DNA from: Gemmatimonadota bacterium
GTDB taxonomy: Bacteria; Gemmatimonadota; Gemmatimonadetes; Longimicrobiales; Gaopeijiaceae
Direction of reading: 5' to 3'
Length of the DNA: 59,946 bases
Assembly (NCBI GenBank): GCA_003248075.1
Contig: QJYK01000218.1
Coordinates: forward strand, 1-59,946
In this document: in pieces, positions 53,098 through 59,946 of the stretch
How the letters are laid out: every line of letters starts with the position of its first letter
How positions within the stretch are numbered: position 1 is the stretch's first letter
Notes under the pieces: model-generated
The model's input: only the letters and a program-made list of their open reading frames with translations
Databases searched by the model: none
Told to the model about the DNA's origin: nothing
Translations under genes and position numbers: made by a program

Positions 53098-55239
53098 TCA
53101 GGCCCTCAGCGAGCCAAGCCGGAGGGCGTTGGCCGTGACCGCCAACGAAACGCCCATGTCGCCGATGACGACCGCGGCGATCAACGATACCAGGCCGAGG
53201 GGCACGCCAATGACGAGCGCGAGCTTCACGAAGATCGCGGCGGCGACGTTCTGCTTGATGACCCTGCGCGTTCGTCTGGACAGCACCAGGACATAAGCGA
53301 GACGCTCCAGATCGTCGCCCATCAACGCGACGTCAGCGGTCTCGAGGGCCACGTCGCTCCCGGCGGCGCCCATCGCGACGCCCACGCGCGCCGCGGCCAA
53401 CGCCGGGGCATCATTGACGCCATCCCCGACCATCGCCACGGCGCCGTGCTCGGCCTCCAGGGTCCGGATCGCTTCGGCCTTTCCGGCGGGTAACAGTCCG
53501 GCGCGCACCTCGTCCACGCCGATGGCCGCGCCCACATCGCGAGCCGCCGCTTCGGAGTCACCGGTGAGCATCACGATCTTCCCGATTCCCAGACGGCGAA
53601 GGTGGTCGACGGCGGACGCCGCGTGGTCTCGGGGCTCGTCGGCCAGGACGATCCACGCCGCCAGACGCCCGCCTGCGCCCAAGGTGATGGTCGTCCGACC
53701 CGGACCGGTCAGCTGGGCCGGAGGTGGCCCCGCAGGGGCTTCCAGAAGGTCGCCGCTCCCGATCGTGTGGGGAACGCCATTCACGCGCGCCTGCGCCCCT
53801 TTCCCGGGCATCGACATGAAGTCCGTCACCTGGTAATGCCCGCTCAGCAGGCCCCGCTCGGCCGCCGCCTCGACGATGGCCCGGGCCAGAGGGTGCTCTG
53901 AGCGCGATTCTATGGCCGCTGCACGGGCCAGCACCTCCTCCGAGGTGATCCCGTCCACGGGATGCACGGAAACGACCCGCGGGTGCCCGAAGGTGAGGGT
54001 CCCGGTCTTGTCGAGCGCGACCACCCCGACATCGGCAAGCGTCTCGAGGTGGACGCCCCCCTTCACGAGGACGCCGCGGCGCGCGGCTGCCGTCATGCCG
54101 CTGACGACCGCTACCGGGGTCGAGATGACCAGGGCGCACGGGCAGGCGATCACGAGCAGGGTGAGGCCTCGTAGGATCCAAGGCTGCCACTCGGCACCGA
54201 GCGCGACCGGCGGGATCGCGGCAACAAGAACGGCAGCGATCGCGACAGCGGGGGTGTACCATCGGGCGAACCGTTCGATGAAGCGTTCGCTGCGTGTTTT
54301 GCGCTGCTGCGCTTCTTCGACGAGCTGGACGATGCGAGCCAGGGTACTCTGTGCCGCAGGCCGCGAAACGCGTACCCGAATCCAGCCCTCACGGTTGATG
54401 GTTCCGGCGAAGACCTGATCCCCGGGGGACTTGTCGACCGGCATCGGCTCCCCGGTGATCGCCGCCTGATCCACAGCCGAGGCGCCATCGATGACCTCGG
54501 CGTCGGCCGGGATACGATCACCGGGTCGCAGGACGACCAGGTCTCCCTGACGAAGCTCGGAGGCAGCAACCTTCCATTCCTCCCCATCACGAACGACGAC
54601 GGCAGTCGCGGGCGCGAGGTCCATGAGTGACTCCACGGACGCCCGCGCACGATCCACCGCGAAGCCCTCCAGGAGCTCGGCGAACGCGAACAGGAACGCG
54701 ATGGCTGCCGCCTCGGGCGTCTCACCGATCGCGATCGCTCCGAGGATGGCGACGGTCATGAGGAAGTTCATGTCCAGCGCCAGTGCCCGTGCCGCGCGGA
54801 TTCCCTTGGGGAAGAAATTCCAGCCGCCCACTACTGCGGACGCGACCCACGCGAGGTCGTAAAGCCGAAGCTCGGCGAAGGGAAGGCGCAGGGCGATCAC
54901 CGAGGTGCCGGACAGGCGGATCAGCCCACCGACCACGAAGAGAAGCATCGAGGCGTAGGCGATGCGCGCTGTGCGCCCGGACCACGTTCGGGCTGCGCTG
55001 GGCGACTCGTTCCCGTCCAACGTCTGCGCCAGATAGCCCAGGCGACGAACCTCCTCACGAAGGCGCTCGGCCGGGGCGCGCGCCGGATCGTGCTCGACGG
55101 TGAGCGTTCGCGCCACCGGGCTTCCATGGACGGAGGCGACGCCGTCCAGGCGGGAAAGCTGGCCCTGTATCTTGGCCACGCAGGTCGGGCAGTCCATGTC
55201 GGGGACGCGAAAACGCACGGAGGCGACCGGGTTACTCAC
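53098..55239 (-). CDS. P1B-type heavy-metal-translocating ATPase, Zn/Cd/Pb group
   Basis: 713 residues from GTG 55239, overlapping the repressor gene by 8 bp. An N-terminal HMA domain has MDCPTC (Cys17, Cys20). Core motifs: membrane CPC (366-368) in IACPCALVIST, phosphorylated Asp410 in DKTGTLTFGH, SEHPLA, and GDGVNDAPALAAA. The last helices contain NVAAAIFVKLALV and VIGDMGVSLAVTANALRL; the Lys and Asp there mark the zinc/cadmium/lead (ZntA) subgroup rather than copper pumps. It exports divalent soft metals from the cytoplasm. Co-transcription with an ArsR/SmtB repressor supports metal-induced expression. Confidence 0.93.
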   Translation of the reverse strand: MSNPVASVRFRVPDMDCPTCVAKIQGQLSRLDGVASVHGSPVARTLTVEHDPARAPAERLREEVRRLGYLAQTLDGNESPSAARTWSGRTARIAYASMLLFVVGGLIRLSGTSVIALRLPFAELRLYDLAWVASAVVGGWNFFPKGIRAARALALDMNFLMTVAILGAIAIGETPEAAAIAFLFAFAELLEGFAVDRARASVESLMDLAPATAVVVRDGEEWKVAASELRQGDLVVLRPGDRIPADAEVIDGASAVDQAAITGEPMPVDKSPGDQVFAGTINREGWIRVRVSRPAAQSTLARIVQLVEEAQQRKTRSERFIERFARWYTPAVAIAAVLVAAIPPVALGAEWQPWILRGLTLLVIACPCALVISTPVAVVSGMTAAARRGVLVKGGVHLETLADVGVVALDKTGTLTFGHPRVVSVHPVDGITSEEVLARAAAIESRSEHPLARAIVEAAAERGLLSGHYQVTDFMSMPGKGAQARVNGVPHTIGSGDLLEAPAGPPPAQLTGPGRTTITLGAGGRLAAWIVLADEPRDHAASAVDHLRRLGIGKIVMLTGDSEAAARDVGAAIGVDEVRAGLLPAGKAEAIRTLEAEHGAVAMVGDGVNDAPALAAARVGVAMGAAGSDVALETADVALMGDDLERLAYVLVLSRRTRRVIKQNVAAAIFVKLALVIGVPLGLVSLIAAVVIGDMGVSLAVTANALRLGSLRA

Positions 55240-55615
55240 GGACGTGCTCCAGGCCCGTGCCGAAGAGCTGCGCCACGTGCTCGTCGTCCAGACGGTAGTA
55301 GGCCATTCGGCCATCCTTCCGCCATCGGACGATCCTCATCTGCCGCATCTGGCGAAGGTGATGCGAGACGGCCGACTGGCTCACCCCGACCACGGCCGAC
55401 AGGTCGCAGACGCAGAGCTCCTGCCTCCGGAGTGCTTCGACGATCCGGAGCCGCGTGGGGCTCGCGAGCATCTGGAAGGTGTCGGCGAGATGGGCCAGGT
55501 GAGCATCCGAAGCCCGACCCATGAGGGCAGCATGGACGGCGTCCTCGTGGACGGGGTGGACGTCGCACCAAGCCTCGCCGTGGAGCTTCTCGAGAGAATC
55601 GGGCAGGGTACTCAT
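55232..55615 (-). CDS. ArsR/SmtB-family metal-responsive repressor
   Basis: 127 residues. The winged helix holds SPTRLRIVEALRRQELCVCDLSAVVGVSQSAVSHHLRQM; the ELCVCDL box (Cys68, Cys70) on helix 3 is the metal site of CadC/ArsR-type sensors. Cys17 and nearby histidines in EAWCDVHPVHED provide the extra N-terminal ligands of the alpha3N site used for Cd(II), Pb(II) or Zn(II). It is the first gene of the operon and its stop overlaps the ATPase start. Metal binding should release it from the operator at 55649-55670. Confidence 0.93.
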   Translation of the reverse strand: MSTLPDSLEKLHGEAWCDVHPVHEDAVHAALMGRASDAHLAHLADTFQMLASPTRLRIVEALRRQELCVCDLSAVVGVSQSAVSHHLRQMRQMRIVRWRKDGRMAYYRLDDEHVAQLFGTGLEHVRE

Positions 55616-55648
55616 TCTTGTTCCGTTAGCCGGCTGGGGTATTCCTCT

Positions 55649-55678
55649 TGAACATATGAGCAGATGTTCAGATATCAA
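55649..55678 (-). promoter_or_regulatory. Promoter and ArsR/SmtB-type operator of the metal-efflux operon
   Basis: TGAACA (55649-55654) and TGTTCA (55665-55670) are exact inverted half-sites ten bases apart; flanking bases extend the match to 8 of 10 per side. This is the half-site typical of SmtB/CzrA/CadC operators. On the minus strand TTGATA (55678-55673) and TATGTT (55656-55651) form a good -35/-10 pair with 16-bp spacing, so the operator fills the promoter, ideal for repression. Confidence 0.72.
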
Positions 55679-55756
55679 CCCCCACGGACCCCACAGACGA
55701 TGGGGCTCTCTCCGGCAGGGTCCGGGGCCTTGCGCTCGTGGGACGGACGATAATAA

Positions 55757-55775
55757 TTTGATGTGACATATCAAA
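55757..55775. promoter_or_regulatory. MarR-type palindromic operator candidate
   Basis: A 19-bp dyad with outer arms TTTGAT and ATCAAA and inner TG/CA; 16 of 18 non-central positions are symmetric. It lies in an AT-rich patch (55749-55785) 82 bases before the marR start. TTGATG inside it could be a -35 with TATTCC 16 bp on. Size and position suit autoregulation by the MarR protein. Confidence 0.5.
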
Positions 55776-55857
55776 ATAATATTCCGTTCGGATCGCGTGA
55801 CCCCTGGGGGCTCGCAGGAACAGGCCCCACGCGATTCCAAGAGTGGAGGGGGCCTCG

Positions 55858-56340
55858 ATGACGCAGGTGGAGTCGCTCCTCGACGCCTGGACCCGGTTCC
55901 ACCACGCCTGCCGCGCCCGTAGCTCGCGAGATCCGGTGACGGGGGCGCGGGTCAATGCCCACCAGGCGAGCATCCTCTCGCTCCTGGACCCCGTCGACCC
56001 TACCATGGTCGGTGAGCTCGCCGACCACGTGGGGGTGACCGCTTCCACCATGTCCCTCACGTTGAAGCGGCTGGAGCGCGCAGGTCTCATTCGGCGAGAT
56101 CGGGACCCGGCCGACCGTCGCGTGATGAACGTCCGCTTGACGGACGTGGGGGCCCGGGTGCGAAACGCCCGCACCCTGCTCGACGAAGAGCGGGTCGATC
56201 GTGTTCTGATGTCGATGGAGATGGATGCCAGGGGCGCGGCGATACGGGGCCTCCGGCTGCTGGCGGACGCCGCGGACAGCTGGCACAGCGCGTCGGCGCG
56301 TTCCGTGGAGGCTCTCGTCCGGGGAGGGGAGGAGCGATGA
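55858..56340 (+). CDS. MarR-family transcriptional regulator
   Basis: 160 residues, ATG five bases after GGAGGGGG. The DNA-binding part reads VNAHQASILSLLD, MVGELADHVGVTASTMSLTLKRLERAGLIRR and the wing DRDPADRRVMNVRLTDVG, textbook MarR. The N-terminal helix and the long C-terminal helices make the dimer. It is first in a three-gene operon whose members overlap by 4 bp each, with an SRPBCC protein and a DUF3052 protein, so it probably senses a ligand related to them. Confidence 0.9.
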   Translation: MTQVESLLDAWTRFHHACRARSSRDPVTGARVNAHQASILSLLDPVDPTMVGELADHVGVTASTMSLTLKRLERAGLIRRDRDPADRRVMNVRLTDVGARVRNARTLLDEERVDRVLMSMEMDARGAAIRGLRLLADAADSWHSASARSVEALVRGGEER

Positions 56341-56846
56341 TTCGCTGGATCGTGTTTGTGGGCGTTGCCGTCGTCGGCCTGATTGTCACGGCGCTGGCGT
56401 GGGGGACACGGCTCCCGGTTGCGCACGTGGCGCAGGTGGGTCGCGTCGTGCCCGGCAGCCCGAACGAGGTGTGGCGTGCGATCACCGACGTCCGGGCCTT
56501 CCCCGAGTGGAGGCCCGACGTGGACCGGGTCGAGGTGATCGGAGAGGACGACGGCAGCGTGTCCTGGACAGAGCGGGGAAGCGGCGGAGCGTTGAGCTTC
56601 GAGACGGTGGAGCGCCTCCCTCCGCAGCGCCTGGTGACGCGCATCCTCCCGGAGGGGCAGGCGTTCGGCGGCACCTGGACGTACGCTCTTCGAGCCCAGG
56701 AGGGAGGAACCTGGGTCGAGATCCGTGAGGATGGGGAGATCTACAACCCGATCTTCAGAGTCGTGGCCCGCTATCTGATCGGCTACGAAGGGACGGCGGA
56801 GCGGTACCTCGACGCCCTGGCCCGTCGCATGGAGGCCGGCCGGTGA
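56337..56846 (+). CDS. SRPBCC (START-like) domain protein with N-terminal membrane anchor
   Basis: 169 residues. One N-terminal helix (IVFVGVAVVGLIVTALAWG) is followed by an SRPBCC/polyketide-cyclase-like domain: VVPGSPNEVWRAITDVRAFPEWRPDVDRVEVI, then SWTERGSGGALSFETVERLPPQRLVTRI and a C-terminal helix FRVVARYLIGYEGTAERYLDAL. This fold binds hydrophobic ligands in a deep pocket. The gene overlaps marR by 4 bp. It is a candidate ligand carrier or sensor at the membrane. Confidence 0.85.
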   Translation: MIRWIVFVGVAVVGLIVTALAWGTRLPVAHVAQVGRVVPGSPNEVWRAITDVRAFPEWRPDVDRVEVIGEDDGSVSWTERGSGGALSFETVERLPPQRLVTRILPEGQAFGGTWTYALRAQEGGTWVEIREDGEIYNPIFRVVARYLIGYEGTAERYLDALARRMEAGR

Positions 56847-57274
56847 CGGCCGGCTACTCGGGGACGGCACTGACCCGGAAGCTCGGCATGAAAGCGGGAC
56901 ACCGCGTGGGCGTCATGGGCGCTCCGGATCACTTCCTCTCGATCCTGATGCCCCGTCCCGAGGGAGCCCGGGTCTCCGAGCGGCCCCGAAAGCCCGGGGC
57001 GTTCGACGTCGTCGTCGCCTTCGTGCGGACACCCGGTGAGCTTCGGCGCCGCTTCGATCGAGGTCGCACGCTGATGCGGGAGGATGGTGGACTTTGGGTG
57101 TGCTGGCCGAAGGGGAGCTCTCCCCTGGCCACGGGGCTCCGCGAGCAGCACATCCGTGCGCATGGCTTGGCCCGGGGGTTGGTGGACAACAAGGTGTGTG
57201 CCGTGGACGAGGACTGGTCGGGCCTCCGCTTCGTGGTGAGGCTCGAGAATCGGTCCCCTTCGCGCGGCCGCTGA
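56843..57274 (+). CDS. DUF3052 family protein
   Basis: 143 residues that begin AGYSGTALTRKLGMKAGHRVGV, the hallmark opening of DUF3052, and continue with FDVVVAFVRTPGELRRRF, GGLWVCWPKGSS and VDNKVCAVDEDWSGLRFVVR. The family is widespread, soluble and of unknown function. It overlaps the SRPBCC gene by 4 bp and ends the operon. Confidence 0.87.
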   Translation: MTAGYSGTALTRKLGMKAGHRVGVMGAPDHFLSILMPRPEGARVSERPRKPGAFDVVVAFVRTPGELRRRFDRGRTLMREDGGLWVCWPKGSSPLATGLREQHIRAHGLARGLVDNKVCAVDEDWSGLRFVVRLENRSPSRGR

Positions 57275-57313
57275 GACGCCCAAACCAAACGTCCGACGAC
57301 GGCATCCAAGGTC

Positions 57314-57916
57314 ATGAAAGGTTCCGACGCCGACGATTCGGAGGAGATGGGAGCGGCAGCCGCACGCATGGACGAGGCCCACCCGGGCGGAGTGGAGTCG
57401 ATCGAAGCCCTGGTGCAGCGGGCCCGCGACGGCGACGCACGCGCGTTCGAGGGCGTTTACCGGAAGACGTCGCCCCGGATCTATGCCCTCTGCCTGCGGA
57501 TGACGGCCGACCCGGACGAGGCCGCAGAGCGGGTCCAGGACGTTTTCGTGCGCGCCTGGGAACGCCTGGATTCGTTCCGTGGCGAGAGCCGGTTCACGAC
57601 CTGGCTGCACAGGTTGGCCGTGAATCTCGTGCTCCAGGAGCGACGCTCGAAGGGGCGCAGGCGAGCACGTGAGCTCGCGGAGCCGGACCTGGAGCGGTAT
57701 GGCCGAAGCGCGATCCAGGCGATGCCGGGCACCCGGATCGACCTCGAACGTGCCATCGCCGGGCTCCCGCCCCGTGCCCGGGAGGCGCTCGTCCTCCGGG
57801 ACGTGCAAGGGTACCGCTACGAGGAGATCGCGACCCTCACGGGTGTGAGCCTCGGGACCGTGAAGGCCCAGATCCACCGCGCGCGGGGAATGGTGAAGGA
57901 GGCGATGAACCGATGA
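57314..57916 (+). CDS. ECF-type RNA polymerase sigma factor
   Basis: 200 residues. Sigma region 2 is in AFEGVYRKTSPRIYALCLRM, EAAERVQDVFVRAWERLDSFRG and FTTWLHRLAVNLVLQERR. Region 4 is in GLPPRAREALVLRDVQGYRYEEI and GVSLGTVKAQIHRARGMVKEAM. An acidic extension of about 30 residues (KGSDADDSEEMGAAAARMDE) precedes region 2. Its stop overlaps the anti-sigma start by 4 bp. With the anti-sigma and DUF4097 genes it forms a cell-envelope signalling unit. Confidence 0.93.
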   Translation: MKGSDADDSEEMGAAAARMDEAHPGGVESIEALVQRARDGDARAFEGVYRKTSPRIYALCLRMTADPDEAAERVQDVFVRAWERLDSFRGESRFTTWLHRLAVNLVLQERRSKGRRRARELAEPDLERYGRSAIQAMPGTRIDLERAIAGLPPRAREALVLRDVQGYRYEEIATLTGVSLGTVKAQIHRARGMVKEAMNR

Positions 57917-58626
57917 AGCACCACCTCACCGACGAGCGTTTGAACGACTTCCTCGACGGGCTACTCCCCGACCGGGAGGCCGTCAGCGTGCGCACGCACC
58001 TCGAGGAATGCCAGGACTGTCGGCGGGCGCGCGACGAGCTCGCCTCGCTCCTGGCGGACCTCCGCGTCCTTCCCGACCTGGCGACCACGCCCCAGGATCT
58101 GTGGCCCGCGATCGAGGATCGGCTGGCCCGCGGGGCCGGCGACGAGCCGGGCGGGGAGGCTACGGTGCTGCAGTTCCCGAGCGGGATGCCGGCACGCCGC
58201 CGTCCGACGGTTTCGCTTCCGCGCGCCGCGGCAGCGGCCATAGCCCTCTCGGCACTGTCCGGCGGGACGGTGTGGTGGGCGATGTCCCGTGCGCCGGTAG
58301 GCCCTCCGCAGCAGGCGTCCAAGGTGGTCGACACCCCGTTCGCGGGCACGACCGCGCTCCTGGCGGCCTCCGGTGCCGCCGGGTATGAACAGGCCGTGGC
58401 ACGCCTCGCCGACGTCATCGACCGCGGACGCGGCCTATTGGCACCCGAAACCCTGGAGACACTCGACGCATCGCTGGAGACCATCGAGCGGGCGCTCGAC
58501 GACGTGCGCGTGGCCCTGGCCGCCGACCCCTCCAGCGAGATCCTGGCTCGAATGCTGGTCAGCCATCAGGGCGCGAAGCTTCGTCTGCTCAGTCGTGCCG
58601 CCCTTTCGATCCAGGCCGCGAGTTGA
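57913..58626 (+). CDS. Anti-sigma factor with zinc-binding (zf-HC2) domain and one membrane helix
   Basis: 237 residues. The N-terminal ZAS motif HLEECQDC (His29, Cys33, Cys36) lies between LTDERLNDFLDGLLPD and the helix RRARDELASLLADLRVLPD. One membrane helix lies at about 98-115 (AAAAIALSALSGGTVWW). The C-terminal periplasmic part is helical. It should hold the preceding sigma factor at the membrane until an envelope signal arrives. Confidence 0.9.
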   Translation: MKHHLTDERLNDFLDGLLPDREAVSVRTHLEECQDCRRARDELASLLADLRVLPDLATTPQDLWPAIEDRLARGAGDEPGGEATVLQFPSGMPARRRPTVSLPRAAAAAIALSALSGGTVWWAMSRAPVGPPQQASKVVDTPFAGTTALLAASGAAGYEQAVARLADVIDRGRGLLAPETLETLDASLETIERALDDVRVALAADPSSEILARMLVSHQGAKLRLLSRAALSIQAAS

Positions 58627-58677
58627 GCCGGGCGATCATGACATACGTCCAAGAAACGACTGGAGAACGGTAGATCG

Positions 58678-59715
58678 ATGAACGGAGTTCTGGTGGCCGC
58701 GCTGGCCACGTTATCGATGGCTCAGCAGACGGACACCACGTTTGCCGCTGCGGGCGCCCGGAAGCTCGAGCTGAGCACTCCGGCTGGGCGGATCGCCGTG
58801 AGCGGGTGGGACCGCCAGGACGTCCGCGTACGGGCCGAGCACTCGAGCCGCACCTATGTGACGATCCAGCGGAGTCGTGACGGATCGCTGATCAGGGCCG
58901 AGGCGGAGGCGCGACGTGGTCCCGCGACCATCGTCGACTACGAGGTGTGGATCCCCCGCGCGTTCGCCCTGGAGATCGACGCGAGCATGTCCGACGTGAC
59001 GATCGAGGGCGTGGACGGAGACATCGAGGTGGACGTCACCCGCGGCGACGTGTCACTACGCGGCGGCCGCGGCGCTGTGAAGGTCTCCTCGGTGACCGGG
59101 AAGATCCTCGTCTCCGGGACCGAGGGGCGGATCGAGGCCGAGACGGCGGCCAACGAGATCCGCTTCGTCGACGTGGCCGGCGAGGTGGTGGCCGAGTCGG
59201 CGGGCGGCGACGTCGTCTTCGAGGCGTCGCGGCCCAGCGCAGTCGACGTGGGCAGCGTGGGCGGCCGGATCTTCTTCGACGGGACGTTCCAGCCGGGGGG
59301 AACCTACTTCTTCGGCTCTCACGGTGGGTCGGTCACGATCGTGGTTCCCGAGGGCACCGCGGCCACCCTGAACGTATCGACGGTGCACGGGTCGATCGTG
59401 AGCCGGCTGGGGGCCCAGCCCGAGGAGTTCCCTCCCGGTCGACGACACCGCTTCGAGGTCGGGGGGGGTGGTCCTCTCGTGGAGGCCGAGACCTTCGGGG
59501 GTCGCATCGCCCTGGTCAGGCCGGGCGCGGCGGGTAGTCAGGCCCCGGAGCAGCGGTCCCGGAGGGGCGGCCCCGATGCGTTCGCCGGGGCCTTCATGGA
59601 CCTGTCGGGGTTCCTGGAAGGCGTCCCGAATCTGGTCGCGGACGCGGTGAGCCGTGCGCTGGCCGGGTTGGAGATCGAGGTCGAAGCCGGAGAGACTGCA
59701 ACTATTCGGCGGTGA
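58678..59715 (+). CDS. Secreted DUF4097 (beta-solenoid, adhesin-like) protein
   Basis: 345 residues with a short signal peptide (VLVAALATLSMAQQ). The body consists of repeating short strands with alternating valines, such as KLELSTPAGRIAVSGWD, SMSDVTIEGVDGDIEVDV, VKVSSVTGKILVSGTEGRIE and GSVGGRIFFDGTF, the DUF4097 beta-solenoid. A C-terminal region of about 70 residues is separate. Genes of this type regularly follow ECF sigma/anti-sigma pairs; the product may be a signal input or a target. Function is unproven. Confidence 0.87.
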   Translation: MNGVLVAALATLSMAQQTDTTFAAAGARKLELSTPAGRIAVSGWDRQDVRVRAEHSSRTYVTIQRSRDGSLIRAEAEARRGPATIVDYEVWIPRAFALEIDASMSDVTIEGVDGDIEVDVTRGDVSLRGGRGAVKVSSVTGKILVSGTEGRIEAETAANEIRFVDVAGEVVAESAGGDVVFEASRPSAVDVGSVGGRIFFDGTFQPGGTYFFGSHGGSVTIVVPEGTAATLNVSTVHGSIVSRLGAQPEEFPPGRRHRFEVGGGGPLVEAETFGGRIALVRPGAAGSQAPEQRSRRGGPDAFAGAFMDLSGFLEGVPNLVADAVSRALAGLEIEVEAGETATIRR

Positions 59716-59809
59716 CTTTCGTCTATATCATCGTTGGGCTGTTTCCGGGGGGGAGGTGCGCCCGCGGGCCAGGACCCCAAACTGCCGAGGGTACTCGAGG
59801 GAGGACGAC

Positions 59810-59946
59810 ATGGCGGGAGACCACGCGCTGATCAAGCTGGACGGGCTGAGCAAGGTGTTCTACACGGAGGAAGTGGAGACGCACGCGCTGTCGAACATCA
59901 CGCTGGAGATCCAGACGGGAGAGTTCGTGTCGATCGCGGGTCCGTC
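59810..59946 (+). CDS. ABC transporter ATP-binding protein (5' part only, cut by window end)
   Basis: 45 codons are visible: ATG after GAGGGAGGACGAC, then MAGDHALIKLDGLSKVFYTEE, ETHALSNITLEIQTGEFVSI and the first residues of the Walker A loop (AGPS), where the window stops. The LSxVF-Y-x-VETHAL opening is typical of LolD/MacB-type ATPases. It is 94 bp downstream of the DUF4097 gene and is probably followed by permease genes to the right. Confidence 0.85.
   Translation, partial: MAGDHALIKLDGLSKVFYTEEVETHALSNITLEIQTGEFVSIAGP

Overview
The window is GC-rich bacterial chromosome packed with genes on both strands. The gene content points to Gemmatimonadota or a close relative; Acidobacteriota is the main alternative. 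The evidence is three large ADOP-type duplicated FtsX/MacB permeases (one coupled to a PadR regulator), a Ser/Thr kinase with a TPR half, PD40/TolB-like and LVIVD beta-propeller proteins, many Cys-anchored lipoproteins, a DUF4097 protein behind an ECF sigma/anti-sigma pair, and frequent GTG starts. No rRNA, tRNA, CRISPR array, transposase or phage module was recognised.

Layout. 1-5.8 kb: the 3' tail of a gene entering from the left, a second copy of that tail 2.65 kb further on, a membrane SUMF1-like/alpha-beta hydrolase fusion lying between the two copies, and a PadR-ADOP operon. 6-11.3 kb: a secreted GH127 glycosidase, an ACC-synthase-like PLP enzyme, and an Lnt-like membrane nitrilase overlapping it tail to tail. 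11.6-15 kb: a MacAB/LolCDE-like exporter (adaptor, permease, ATPase) and a broken kinase-like gene. 15.4-22.8 kb: a CHAP-domain protein, an LVIVD propeller, an Ig-like lipoprotein and a large beta-helix/FN3 surface protein. 23-29.3 kb: a KefB-type antiporter fused to a UBP zinc finger, a small lipoprotein, an MFS carrier, a rhodanese, and a cNMP-domain histidine kinase. 29.5-34.1 kb: a complete four-gene chaperone-usher fimbrial operon with two DUF4402-like subunits. 34.6-39.7 kb: a sulfatase, a PD40 lipoprotein and a TPR Ser/Thr kinase.

39.7-44.7 kb is a peptide-scavenging locus: a secreted S10 carboxypeptidase faces an operon of Tat-exported asparaginase, MarR regulator and D-aminoacylase-like lipoprotein. 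A 57-residue protein gene boxed between two stem-loop terminators follows, then an ADOP permease, a divergent orphan ArgJ, a sulfocyanin-like copper lipoprotein, a TerC protein and a third ADOP. 53-55.7 kb is a zinc/cadmium/lead-type efflux ATPase with its ArsR/SmtB repressor and an operator placed inside the promoter. The right end holds a MarR-SRPBCC-DUF3052 operon and an ECF sigma/anti-sigma/DUF4097 unit, and closes on a truncated ABC ATPase.

The strongest candidates for under-described biology are the DUF4402 chaperone-usher operon, the UBP-finger antiporter near the cNMP-kinase/rhodanese pair, the terminator-flanked small protein, and the 123-bp duplicated gene tail bracketing the hydrolase gene. 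All functions are inferred from reading sequence; no database search was run.
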